Source: Diabrotica undecimpunctata
Lineage: Eukaryota > Arthropoda > Insecta > Coleoptera > Chrysomelidae
Assembly (NCBI RefSeq): GCF_040954645.1
Contig: NC_092806.1
Location: 72,852,141 to 72,916,140 of the forward strand
Length of the DNA: 64,000 bases
Direction of reading: 5' to 3'
Shown piece by piece: positions 22,067 through 33,099 of this stretch; position 1 is the stretch's first letter; each line of letters opens with the position of its first letter. A program made the translations under genes and the position numbers. The notes under the pieces are model-generated. The model was given only the letters and a program-made list of their open reading frames with translations, was not told where the DNA came from and searched no databases.

Positions 22067-22156
22067 TCGTACAGTTTTCGTTTTTCTAACTAGAAAAAGT
22101 TTACAAGGCGCCATCTTCGGAGAGAGTTTGTTAGGAGAGTTTCTGGACACCCTGTA

Positions 22157-23037
22157 TATATATATAAACAGCTATTGTACAATATCGTAAAAATGGACCA
22201 TTTTTGTAGCAGTCAAGATAACTAGGCCTCCTTTAATGGACAATTTTATATAACCGTAACATTTGGCCAAAATGAGCTCTAATGTTAGAGATTTTACTGG
22301 CCTATTTTGTTCCATATAAAAATCGTAGCATTGTAAATACTTAAAAACGGAAATAGACTAAAATTAAAATAAATTTACACAGAAACCTGCCAAACGTAAT
22401 AAAAACGTGTCTCGCGAAATATTTGCAATTGTTTTTTTTAAGGCAATGGCTTCACAAGCATTGGAAAAAAGTTGGCAAGTGCCTGGCATGATTATCACAC
22501 CACTTTCGGGAAGGTCAGTTCTGTGACGTCATTAAGATTAGTTCAGTTGTTTAATTTAAATCACCATGCGATCAGATAACCATGAAGGTAAGGTAGGCAG
22601 TTGAAACACGAAAAACTGATAAAACCGAGAAGTGCAAAGGAAGTTCAATACCGCAGAGCAAAATGTATAGCTGAATTGCACACAAAACTATACAGTTTGA
22701 GTCAAAAAGCTCTTTTAATACATTGTTGAATTTTGGAATTGTTTCTTAAACTGATTAAATTAATTACATGTTTCACTAGATGGTTTTTTTAATTTTTGGA
22801 AGTAAAAAACAATACTCAAGGTAAAGTACTAACATTAAACATGATAATTCTTATAGAGTTTTAATTATGTATAAAAGATAGGTAAATGTTTTAAAATAAG
22901 ACTATAGTCATAGAACTTGTTCTATATTTACTTTCAGATACTGAAATTGTGTTAGGTAAATTTTGTTCCGATGTATGTATTAATAGGAAAAACAAAAAAC
23001 AAACAAAAAAAAAATTTCATAGACTATAGTTCTTATC
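22157..23037. other. Spacer, nothing recognised
   Basis: No supported feature in about 880 bp. Confidence 0.4.
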
Positions 23038-24183
23038 CAGTCTTCAGAGACGAAAATGCCACTGAACACTGAACCTCTAAAAATCATACGAACAAGCTGA
23101 ATTTTGCTGAGAATGTTAATTGTGGAATCCCAAAAAACGTGGAAAAAAAGTTTGCTACTCCTACCTCCTGGATTCCGTAGGGGGGAAAACGTAAAACATC
23201 AAATTACCAAGAATCTGTACGCCGTAGAAAAAAAATGTTTCAAACAAGAAAAGTAGCTGTGACCATTTTGAATAAAATTGTTTGTAGAATAAATAATGTC
23301 TGTAAAATAAACCATTCTCGAAACAACGCTTGGAACGGCCGGTGCTCTTGAATGTCAGTTACGCGCGTGAAATAAATTTTTAAATAAAATTTGTATCAAC
23401 TAGACGGTAAAAATTCGATATTTTTGATCAAAGTGTCCTATCGACAAAAATAAAAATGCGTTTTTAAGGTGAAGAGTGTGGCTTTTTTACTCAATTGTTG
23501 CGATACTTGTTATTTTTTACGATTCTCATGAAATCAATAATATTTATCACTTTCATTGGCCGGTCATTATGGAGTTTCTATTGTTAAAGCCTATTCTTTA
23601 AAACCTTTAAATTGAAATTTCGATTTTGAACTTTGGCAACGAGCTTATATTGGTATATGAAGCATTTGAAATATGCCTAAAAACGCTGAATTTAAACTTT
23701 CACTTGCAATGTGAAAGTTTTAACTCAGCGTTTTTTAGGCAGTCATACTCCAAATCCCTCATATTTGTTGCCAAAACTCAAAATCGAAATTTTACAAGTG
23801 TTGAAGATTAGGTTGTAACAATGGAAATTTCACAGCGACCGATTAATGGAAGTGTACAATTTTATTGATAGCATGAGAATCGTAAAAAATGGCAAAATGG
23901 CGCAATGTTTACTTATTTAACAGCTTTATAGAAACTGACTTCATTTGCAGCAAAATACAAAAATTGCATACGAAAGCTGAATTCTTCATTTTTAAAATAC
24001 ATTTTAATGTTTGTCGATAGGACACTCTGATTAAAAGATATCGAATTGTTACTGTCGAGTTAATACAACTTTTATTAAAAAAAAAATATTTTGCCCACAG
24101 ATCTATTAAGCCCGGGGGTAGGAGCGACAAATTTTTTTGACATCTGCCGACATTCTCGGCAAAATTCAATCTCTGACGACTGG
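23038..24183. mobile_element. Foldback element, long imperfect inverted repeat
   Basis: Outer arms pair: CAGTCTTCAGAGA at 23038 with TCTCTGACGACTG ending at 24182; GAATTTTGCTGAGAATGT with ACATTCTCGGCAAAATTC; and the stretch around AAGTGTCCTATCGAC with GTCGATAGGACACTC. Pairing continues to a central palindrome at about 23672-23741 (CCTAAAAACGCTGA / TCAGCGTTTTTTAGG). The left arm is about 190 bp longer, so an indel is present. No transposase is present. Confidence 0.75.
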
Positions 24184-25221
24184 ACTATTACCTAACATTG
24201 TATTTTGCTACTTCTCATAAGAATTGTATACTTTATATATTTGGATATGTATGAGCACAAAATATCCCACACTTTGATTGCATTGGTGGTATGTTGGCCA
24301 AATGGAGCTAAACAGTCTTTTCAAGCCATAATATTCAAAATAAACCTTCTTCGGCATAACAAATTGACTGAAATGATGACATATGATGATCTTCATGATT
24401 GCTCTTTGGAATACCTGGTGTGAAGTATTTCAGATGAACACTATTACAGGTTAGAAAATTCACTTAAAAGAAGGAGAGTATAAACAGCTTGCATTCAAGA
24501 GACGAAATATAAAGGGTGCAAAAACTACATCAATTCTGGTAAATAAGAAAAGTAACATTATGAATGTATTTTGTATTGTAGCTGCTAGAGAAATGAAATA
24601 TATTGTAATAGATGTTGTAAAGATGAGTGATAAAATAATGTCAGTGAATTGTGTACTTGCTAAAGAATTACTGAATGACAAAAACAGAAGATATACTTAC
24701 ATAAATGTAAGAACTGCAATGTAATGTTAGTGACACTGTGAACCAAGAACAAAATGTTGCCTTGTGCTGGTCATTGAAGTAAGAAGTGATATGAAACCAA
24801 AATATTGGAGAGGACCACAAAAAATCAAATGGTAGATGTTAAAACATGACAAACAGGACATGTCACTAAAGGGGATTGATGATTGGGTATGACATAAGAT
24901 AGAAATTTATGGAGAAGTGTAATTAGTGAAACTGACTGCCAAATAGGGATAGACAAACATAATGACTGAAGAACAAAGTATATTTATAATATTAACACAA
25001 AAAATTGGATACAGACATTCTTCCAACAATTAAGTCCAACAATAATGATGCAAGCATAATAATCATCAAGAATCTGATGTTGAAAGTAATACATATTGTC
25101 CAAACTGACAAGCAGGAAATATGGATATGAAAGAAGTAAGAATGCTAAATTAATGTTAGATATGAAAGCAAAAACATGTCTTGAAACTGTTTTCTTGTGG
25201 CAAGTATAAATTAAAGACTAT
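24184..25221. other. Spacer with possible LINE scrap
   Basis: Mostly unrecognised. Around 24790-24845 the plus strand reads KPKYWRGPQKIKW, which loosely recalls a linker segment of RTE/BovB LINEs, but too little remains to call it. Confidence 0.25.
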
Positions 25222-25418
25222 GATTATATGGGATTAAGCCAAAATTAAGTAATTGTAATGAAAATTACATTTTTAAATGCTGTTTGATGTTTAAATTCCC
25301 ACTGCTGAGATCATTTATAAAGTTTTTTTTTCAAAAAATAGTGAGATGTGTAACTAAAATTGCATTTAAAAATGTAATGTTAATTACAATCAATTGTGGT
25401 TTAATCCCATATAGACAT
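25222..25418. mobile_element. MITE-like inverted-repeat element, copy 2
   Basis: The left end TATATGGGATTAAG pairs with the right end TTTAATCCCATATA. Inward, AAAATTACATTTTTAAATGC pairs with GCATTTAAAAATGTAAT. The ends resemble those of the 4325-4530 element. Confidence 0.6.
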
Positions 25419-25566
25419 AATATTTAACAAAAACATGTAATGTTTAAGTAAGAGTTGCGATACCAAAATGATTTTATCAAACTTGTAGTTTTAATTTTTA
25501 AATAAATGATTAATAATGCTTTAATTATCACAGTCAAGAAAGGACTTTGTAGGTCCTATAGGGAGT

Positions 25567-25568
<2 letters not shown>

Positions 25569-25598
<30 letters not shown>
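25569..25598. repeat. Poly-T run, about 30 nt
   Basis: Uninterrupted T run. It could be the poly-A tail of a minus-strand retro-insertion whose body lies at higher coordinates, or a simple homopolymer. No body was recognised. Confidence 0.9.
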
Positions 25599-25599
<1 letters not shown>

Positions 25600-27017
25600 A
25601 TTATTTACAGTTGTGAAACTATTTTTCTGAAGAATGTTTCACACTGAATATTATACATTTTGTTACACAAACCACAATGATTGGAATTAAAATTACATAT
25701 TTTTGTTTTGATTTCCAATCTGAAAATCATTTGCAAAAACTAAAATTAAATTGATATAGTTATGACTTTGGCTTAGCAATGACCTCTTCTTTATCTCCAT
25801 TATTATAAAATACAATCTGGCAGAATTTAGAACAAATATTGTTTACTAACAAGATTGAAAACTCACTATAGGCACAAAGTTCAAAATATTTGTTTTTATA
25901 ATAAATGTATGTTTATTAAAACAAATAACAATAAACATCCTTGAGTAAAGGCTATTAGCTACCTGTATACACACAATGTAAATCACAGTTACAGGGAACA
26001 TGAGATTTCCGAGTAAGGTATTCTCATGTAGGAAGATCAAAGTGGTCACACCTTGTGGAGATGGCACCTCCCTGGCCACCGAAGCTACCACCATGGCTTC
26101 CCTCCCCAATGGCTTTGATCTTGGATGCCCTGGGAAATGAAACATCTGAGAGGCCTTTCTGTAGTGATGCCCCTTTAGTAAGACATTATTCACCTTTTTC
26201 TATAAAGCTTTAACAGATACCAGCTATGCAATCAAATCAATCCATTTTACACAAAGGGCACATATATTTAAACAATAAGTGAATTTTTATTAGTACTAAC
26301 ACTGAAAAATAGTAAAACAACATAATATATTTTGCAGAAGAATACTCCTGGTAATAGAACCTACAGCAATTGTGATATTGCCATTCTTAGAAATAAAGCA
26401 CAAAGATATTGAATAAATTATATTGTCTAGGGTCAGGTTTGTTTTTGAAAACAATTCAATGTGTACCTATGTGTATCTAAATATGTCTGTATCTACATAA
26501 AATATGTCAATATACACAGATTTTCACATTTCACTTGGAAATTCCTCTGTGAACAGTCATTATGACAATTTGTGATTTCCATAATTTCTTTTCAACAGAA
26601 ACATTTTTCTGAACACAAACTGATTACTGATTAGGAATGTAGATTCACTGAATTAAAATGATACTTGATGATACTGAAGTTTTTTTGAATCTTAAACATA
26701 TCATCAAGAGACAAAATTTAAAGCAACAAGTTTTAAAGTAAATTATAAAAAATAATGACCTACAAAATTTGAAATGTTATCCAAACATTTTTTAAGCAAT
26801 TTTTTCTTTACAAATAGACAGTAAAAATTAAAAATATTGACTTAATTGTTTCAGTTTATTTTGTAATAAAATTTTCATATTTGAAGAAAAACAACTAAAA
26901 TTACTTTTTTAAGTTTGCAAACTTTTAAATTTGGCGTAAAATTAAAATATGTTTGACGAAAGTAAAGATAAGAAGTAAAAGGTATCAACGTGGACAGAAC
27001 AATTTAACAAAACTCAC
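25600..27017. other. AT-rich intron of the Spinster-like gene
   Basis: Lies downstream of the splice donor at 27017-27012 (minus strand), so it is intronic if the gene is real. No further exon of the transporter was found. A GC-richer island at about 26030-26200 contains an open minus-strand stretch without recognised similarity. Confidence 0.45.
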
Positions 27018-27019
27018 CT
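27012..27019 (-). other. 5' splice site of Spinster-like exon
   Basis: On the minus strand AG|GTGAGTTTTG: a near-consensus donor right after the conserved TIAG codons. Confidence 0.8.
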
Positions 27020-27219
27020 GCTATAGTGAATCTATCCATATAGTTGATCAAGTTGACAAAACACAAAATACCAACAACAACCCACTCGCGGAAAGTAACA
27101 TTTCGCATTCCTCTTGGATTTTCATTATCTTCTGTGACAAGTTCTTGTTGAGAATTATTCTGAGCTGGATCCATTTTAAATGGTTTCATAACAACTTTCT
27201 CTAATTTTTCGGACGGCAT
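27018..27219 (-). CDS. Spinster-like MFS transporter, first coding exon
   Basis: From the ATG at 27219 the exon encodes a hydrophilic N-terminus (MPSEKLEKVVMKPFKMDPA and an acidic stretch) and then TM helix 1, REWVVVGILCFVNLINYMDR, followed by FTIAG. NYMDRxTIAG at the end of TM1 is the signature of Spinster-family transporters, lysosomal and endosomal major facilitator proteins that export lysolipids or sphingolipids. Translation ends inside a Gly codon at a consensus donor, G|GTGAGT, and the frame beyond it stops after three codons. The remaining 11 or so helices must lie in exons outside the recognised sequence, probably at lower coordinates or beyond large introns. A downstream ATG (VVMKPF) is an alternative start. 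The family is clear; the orthologue is not established. Confidence 0.85.
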
Positions 27220-29132
27220 GATACCCGGTAAGCACTAACTAACCTAATTTCAAGACAGTTTGAAAACGAATGAGATTCAAGCCGGTTATCCATGTTGGCG
27301 GGTCTGTTTAACAACCAATGAGCATGCGTCGAAAATCACCTGATGATTACGCGTTTACCGAAATTCTCTTATCTATCAGGCTTCACTGTCACCGTCACCT
27401 TTCATAAGTTTCTTAGGAATGTAAATTTCTAAAAACAAAATAAAGTAGCCTTATTGGTTACGAATAAATAGGATCATAATAACTTACCTTGCGAAATATA
27501 TTTCTATCTTAGACAAGACAATCGTCAACAATTGAAACTGACCTGACACTTCTTAAAAGTCTGCAAAATTTACTATTTACTGTCAAACAAATAAAATGAT
27601 GACAAAGAAGTTGGTTAGGTGAGAGGTGAGGTATGCAATAACAAACATGTCTGCAGAATATATTCTGTCTAAAGTACCACAACCGGGAGACCAGCTTGAT
27701 TATACAGATTTTTATTAAACGACCTTCACTACAACAAATTTGAAGAGACACTGCTATTAACTTTTTAACTTTGGCAATATCCGTTTGTTATCGGCAAAAA
27801 TCTAAATATAATTAATGAGTAAAAATGTTTATTCATGATTACTGGACATTTAGATATTTTCCGTTCAACTGACTTTACTTGTCATCTAGTGGAAGAAATA
27901 TTAACTAATGTTTTTTATGTCTACTGATTACAGGTTTCTTTTTAGTTAATTAATATTTTTTAAAACTAATTCTATACAGGAAACCTATATCTTAGCCAAC
28001 TTCGAATCTGCTATATGGTTAGTGAGTGGAACCCATAGATGCAATAATAATAAACTATGAAAGATGTTGAGAACTGTGATTTTATTCGTGAAGCCGATTT
28101 TTTAAAGTTTAGTGCGCATGTTGTCCGCTAGATGAACAAATAAGGGGACAAAAAAAATGTAAACATTGTTTAAAATCTCACTTGTTTGCCGTGATGGTTT
28201 TAAGCGATGGTTTTAAGTAAGATAATCTGGTCAAAAAATAATCACTTTTACTTATATTAGTGTATTTTTAAACGATAATAATATGGCTTCCTCTCCCAGT
28301 GCCAATTGTATTAGTAGGGAATATTCTAAATAAAAATTAAAATGGGGGAAATGGGAAATATATTCTAAATAGAGTGGAGAAGAAGGAAAAGAATATTCCT
28401 TGAAGATAATGAAATAGAAACTGATACAGATCTGCTTCCGAAAGAGTTGAACATTGTGTTTGTAGAAGATGGGAAATTAAAGGATTGTATCCTTTTTTAT
28501 ATGTTTGGGTTTATTGTAAGGAAAATTATTCCCAAACTAAAGTGTTTAGATTGTATCTATTTAATGTTTATTCAAACTACAATCCAATCATGCTTAATCC
28601 TTTTGGTGAGTTTAGCAGTTATTAAGTTTAAAAATATTGGTTGGTTAATGATTACCACAAAGACACTTTTCGGCATATAGAAAACACAGAAAAAGCCTTG
28701 TTCTTGGCAACTGGTGACTTCAAAAATGTTTCGTGTGTGAATGCTAAGATAGTAATGACATTGTTGTCTGTTGTAAATAACCTTTTTTCAGGCAATATTT
28801 TCTCTTTATGTACTTAAGTAGTAGACTGTAGTTGTCTACATATCAAGCTCATTAAAATGGTTAGCTATGAATACCTTAGGGTTAGATTCTATGCACTGGG
28901 AATACAGAGGACTGAAAAAGTAAATGCTACTTCAAAAAGGCGTGATCTAACAAAAGATATCTTATTCAGTCATTCTTGAACTTTGTACAACAAACGTAAA
29001 TTAATTTATTAATATATCTACATTATTTAAATATATAATACAAATAATAAATATCCAAATTCAACAATCACCATTTTTTGCTTCTTTTTCTTTAAATTTA
29101 TTTACTAAAAAGTGTAGCAATAAACCCGCCGG
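27220..29132. other. Region upstream of the Spinster-like exon
   Basis: Presumably 5' UTR and promoter for the minus-strand gene near 27220-27450, then AT-rich DNA. No TATA box or other promoter element can be assigned. No other gene was recognised to 29132. Confidence 0.4.
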
Positions 29133-29611
29133 GTAGGTACCTGTTTTTATTGTTTTGGCATAAAATAATCGTTTTTAACGATTTTTTAAACGAGAGCTTT
29201 TAAATTTTTCTGCTATGCAGTCAAGTGTAATTTTCAAATTCTTGCCCCCTTTTATTTTGTTTCCGCCGAAAAATAGCGCCCTCTAGCCAGTTGAATCAAG
29301 CAATATTCGTTGGTTGAAGCCACAGAGTTCTATAATATTAAGTAACCTAAAGATGAACTCTCTATTAAGACAGAATTGGAGCCGGCTAGAGGGCCCTATT
29401 TTTCGGCGGAAGAAAAAAATATGTGGGCAAGAATTTGAAAATAACACTTGATTGCATATATGAAATTTTTACAAGATCTCGTTTGTGTTAGCCTTATTTT
29501 AATATTTTTATCATGGAATATTGAAGTTTAGGACTTTCCTTGTCAACTTAAAATATGTAAGCAAGCAAAACGATTGTTTTATGCCAAAACAATTATTACA
29601 AACATAGGTAG
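29133..29611. mobile_element. Foldback MITE, about 480 bp
   Basis: Both ends are complementary over most of their length: GTAGGTACCTG at 29133 with the AACATAGGTAG end at 29611; GTTTTGGCATAAAATAATCG with CGATTGTTTTATGCCAAAAC; AATTTTCAAATTCTTGCCC with GGGCAAGAATTTGAAAAT; and TTCCGCCGAAAAATAG with CTATTTTTCGGCGGAA. The unpaired centre is about 100 bp. There is no coding potential. Confidence 0.85.
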
Positions 29612-29636
29612 AAATTTTTTTTATTTAGTTTAACAT

Positions 29637-29822
29637 TATAATTATTATTTATTTAATATTTATTTATTATTTATTTATTATTTATTTATTATTTATTTAT
29701 TATTTATTTATTATTTATTTATTATTTATTTATTATTTATTTATTATTTATTTATTATTTATTTATTATTTATTTATTATTTATTTATTATTTATTTATT
29801 ATTTATTTATTATTTATTATAT
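29637..29822. repeat. 11-bp minisatellite (TTATTATTTAT)n
   Basis: About 185 bp of a regular 11-nt unit, roughly 16 copies with almost no variation, next to the foldback element. Confidence 0.9.
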
Positions 29823-29943
29823 ATTATTAAATGTGTAAACTCTGTGCCTTAATTTTAGTTTTTATTTATTGTTATGTATAAAGGATTTCCAATCAAACAT
29901 CTTCACAAACATCCTCACTTAGTAAAATAAACTAATTTGCAAT

Positions 29944-29971
29944 CTGATGATGCCTATGAAAATAGGCGAAA
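29944..29971 (+). ncRNA. Hammerhead-ribozyme-like core (candidate)
   Basis: CTGATGA (29944-29950), then GCCTAT with complement ATAGGC around a GAAA loop, then GAAA (29968-29971). This is the order of a hammerhead catalytic core, but with one extra nucleotide between CTGATGA and the stem. Stems I and III were not established. It could be a degenerate or coincidental copy. Confidence 0.35.
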
Positions 29972-30076
29972 TATATTGGATATAGTAAAAAGAGTATAAC
30001 TTAGTCTATCAGCTAATTATTTTCCTCCTTCGAATTTAAATTTGAGTCAGCTGTTATCAACTAATTTTCTTCATAT

Positions 30077-30087
<11 letters not shown>

Positions 30088-30158
<71 letters not shown>
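30088..30158. repeat. (TA)n microsatellite
   Basis: AT dinucleotides of about 70 bp preceded by CATA repeats. Confidence 0.95.
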
Positions 30159-30160
<2 letters not shown>

Positions 30161-30451
30161 CTTTGTAGTACCAATTGACTTCTGGACGAAAAGTATTCCC
30201 ATTTGGCATCCGTGAATATTCACGGGCCACAATATACAGCGAATTCTGTTGCAGTACCAATTGGCATCAATCGCTGTTGCGGTTTCTTTGGCATCGATTG
30301 GCTTTGGACCTTTAGCATCCATTGGTTTATGACTCAAGTCGACAATAATACCTAAAGGTTTCGGTGGAATTCTACCTGAGTCAATTCATCTGTTCAGTCA
30401 TTGTAATATTTTGTTGTCGAAACGGATGTTTAAAAATTTAACTTGTTAGAG

Positions 30452-30454
<3 letters not shown>

Positions 30455-30503
<49 letters not shown>
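30455..30503. repeat. (TA)n microsatellite
   Basis: AT dinucleotides of about 48 bp just upstream of the gypsy element. Confidence 0.95.
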
Positions 30504-30504
<1 letters not shown>

Positions 30505-30587
30505 TAATAAATAATATGTACCATGAATACTAATAAGAAATCATCGAAATCTAAGTAGGTATCCAAAGGAGCTTGTTGAGATGGTGA

Positions 30588-31195
30588 TTAAAACATGCCA
30601 AGATCTCCAAGATCATCGGACGAAAAAAGTGAAGTCTATAGAATTTCAAGATGTTTTTGCCATTGATAAGAAGGATAAGGGCAAAACAAGCATAGTAACG
30701 CATAAAATTAATACCGGAGACTCTTAGCCAATCAGACAACAACCTAAACGACTTCCATTTGCGAAAAGAGATTAAGCCGAAGACATCATCAAAGATATGA
30801 ACAAACAAGGGGCAATTGAACCATCAAACAATCCATGGACATCACCAGTAATTTTAGTAAAGAAGAAAGATGGTTCAAGGCGTTTCTGTATTGAGTACCT
30901 CCTGCTCAATGCGGTAACTAAGAATGATAGTTATCCTTTACCGAGAATAGACGATACATTGGATACTCTCTCTGGTTCTCATTGGTTCTTCACAGTCGAT
31001 CTAAAAAGTGGATATTGGCGGAAGCCAGCTGATCGGGAAAAAACCGTATTCTCGATAAGATCAGGGCTTTGGCAGTTCACGGTTATGCCCTTTGGTTTAT
31101 GTAATGCCCCTGCCACATTTGAAGGATTAATGGAGGCAGTTTTAAGAAGTCTAACATGGATGGAAAACATACCTGGTTTATTTGGATGATGTAAT
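30588..31195 (+). pseudogene. Ty3/gypsy reverse transcriptase, first part
   Basis: An open stretch from 30797, preceded by the same frame with two stops, reads DMNKQGAIEPSNNPWTSPVI, VKKKDGSRRFCIEYLLLNAV, YPLPRIDDTLDTLSG, FTVDLKSGYW (catalytic motif A) and MPFGLCNAPATFE. YLVYLDDVIV (YxDD active site) follows in another frame. The sequence breaks at 31195, where the BEL/Pao LTR starts. Confidence 0.85.
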
Positions 31196-31540
31196 TGTCG
31201 AGTAAATACTTAACGTTATTTTAAAAATCCCCTAATCAGCGTATCGTCTCTCCGGCTGAGGGCTGGTAATGGCAATTAAAATGTAATGACTTTTTCGTCT
31301 GAGAATGTAGGAAGTATCGAATATCATATTATAAGAATATATACAATTGCGTAGATATAGTTAGGGTTAGTGAGTCGAATTTGTACCACCGAAGGAAATT
31401 AAATTAAATCAAACTTTTAAAGTCACATTTGTCTATTTTAATACAAAAGTAATTTTTTTGTAAGAGAAATTTAATTTTGTATTTTTTCGGACCAGGAGTC
31501 TCATGCGAAAATTAATCGTAGGACATTCCTAACGTAATAT
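31196..31540 (+). repeat. 5' LTR of BEL/Pao element
   Basis: The start matches the remnant 3' LTR at 36871 (GAGTAAATACTTA, GCTGAGGGCTGGT, GGCAATTAAA). The end is placed just before the primer-binding-site-like motif. The exact end base is uncertain. Confidence 0.7.
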
Positions 31541-31679
31541 TTAGCGACCGTGACTGGACTTATATACGGGTATGCCTAAAAGTTAGTTATTTTCGCTTAT
31601 TTTAGTGCAAACTTTTTTCCGGCGAATAATTTTGTTTTTGCCGTGAGGCTCGGCCAAAGTTAACCTTTTTAAGCGAAAA

Positions 31680-33099
31680 ATGGAATCGGATAAAAAACGC
31701 AGAACGGTTCTTCGTAGTGCATTTACGAAAGTTACTACTGTTTTGGACAGTTTGTTAGCTGAACCGGTGGAGACTCGATCCTGGCAGAAAATTAGCGTAG
31801 AGTGGGAACTTATACAAGTAAAGTACAATGAGCTTTGTGAAGTGGAAAGTGCGGTACTTGAAAGTATATTGGAAGAAGCTTCCGAAGAAGAGTTAATCAG
31901 TGAGATGGAGGCAAAAGATAAATATAGTGCAAGGTACTTTGAACTTAAGTACAAATATGATGACAGACCAGGTTAAGTAAGTTCAGTGTCATCAAGTATA
32001 AAAGGTAAGCGCAAATTTAAATTACCTAAAATCGAGTTCAAGGAATTTAATGGAGACTTGAAAGATTGACTTCCTTTTTGGTCACAGTTCAAAGTAGTGC
32101 ATGACGATCCATTAATTGATTTGACTGATAACATAGCTTATTTAAGACAAGCCACTGTAGAGTCTAGTAAGGCCAGACGATTAGTCGAGAGTTTTCCTGC
32201 AGTAACCGACAATTACTCAAAAATTATTCAGAGTTTGCAGTCTAGGTTTTGCAGAGCGGATCTCCAGATTAAAGTTTATATTAAAGAGCTCTTAAAGTTA
32301 ATTTTGAGTCGAGTTTCTAGTAGTTCTTGTAATATTTCTGCTCTTTATGATATGATTGAAAGTTAACTTCGTTCACTTCGTTACTGACAAGTATGCGGCG
32401 ATATTGTATCTTCTTATTGAGTCATGTTTGCCAGAAAATATGATTCGTCTATGGCATAGATCTTCACAGTTTTTAAGGCGTTATGTTTCCGTGTCCATGG
32501 AAAATGTCGCAGAAACTGCAGAAGTTACAACTTTAGAAACAAGATTGAGTGGGTTAATGAGCTTTTTACAGAGTGAAGTTCAAAATGAACAAAAAATTGA
32601 TTTAGCAACGGAAGGTTTTGGTTTACCGACTAAAAATAAATATAAATTCAATAGCCTCGTTGCCAAGAAAAATGTTAAATTACCCAAGCAAGGAACTGAT
32701 CAGCCCTTAGCGACCGCTGCTAGGTTAGTAAATTATGAGGTTTACAGGTGTGTATTCTGTGAGGGGCAGCATGACAGTACAAATTATTGTAAAGCACAAA
32801 AATTTACTATAGAGCAGAAACGTCGAACATTGTCAGAAAATAAAGCCTGTTTTCGATGCCTGAAAATAGGACATTCTTCTAAAAAGTGTAGAGGACGTTT
32901 GAGCTGTACATTATGTTGTAAATCACATGCTGTTTTGATGTGCCCTAATTTGCCCGTTTATAAAATTGATACATCGACCTCAAGTACTACCCGTTCGGAA
33001 GAAAATATAATTGAGGATCAGACACTTGCTAATTTAAATAATACACAGTTTTTTTTTGCAAACTCTGCAAATAAACATAAGAAGTGCACATGGTACTAA
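31680..33099 (+). pseudogene. BEL/Pao gag region with zinc knuckles
   Basis: ATG at 31680 begins an acidic coiled N-terminus (EWELIQVKYNELCEVES). A stop at 31974 is followed, in frame pieces, by KLPKIEFKEFNGDL and a DUF1759-like segment (ATVESSKARRLVESFP, QSLQSRFCRADL), a frameshift near 32365, and a long open stretch to 33099. Three zinc knuckles are seen: CVFCEGQHDSTNYC, CFRCLKIGHSSKKC and CTLCCKSHAVLMC. A run of nine T at 33049-33057 marks the shift into the protease frame, probably a homopolymer indel. Gag packages the element RNA. Confidence 0.85.

Larger units (their letters stand above)
18098..22154 (+). mobile_element. DUF4817-type Tc1-like transposon with nested insert
   Basis: Terminal inverted repeats CAGGGTGTCCAGAAACT (18098 onward) and its complement (ending 22154) extend to about 29 bp with three mismatches. 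TA dinucleotides flank both ends. The element's own transposase remains near the right end (21315-22066, plus strand). About 2.9 kb between 18.3 and 21.3 kb includes a different, minus-strand IS630-like transposase and tandem repeats. Such elements usually need only one transposase of about 1.2 kb, so nesting is inferred. Confidence 0.75.

Noticed and set aside
24784..24850. KPKYWRGPQKIKW-like segment
   Set aside because: Recalls an RTE/BovB linker, but only about a dozen residues; insufficient for a confident call.
25846..26193. Minus-strand open frame of 115 codons in a GC-richer island
   Set aside because: No domain, splice or homology signal was recognised; the next frame is Gly-rich but stops early. 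Could be a retro-inserted scrap linked to the poly-T run, but unsupported.
28447..28680. Open frame on the plus strand upstream of the Spinster-like exon
   Set aside because: No similarity or structural support; 77 codons in AT-rich sequence can arise by chance.
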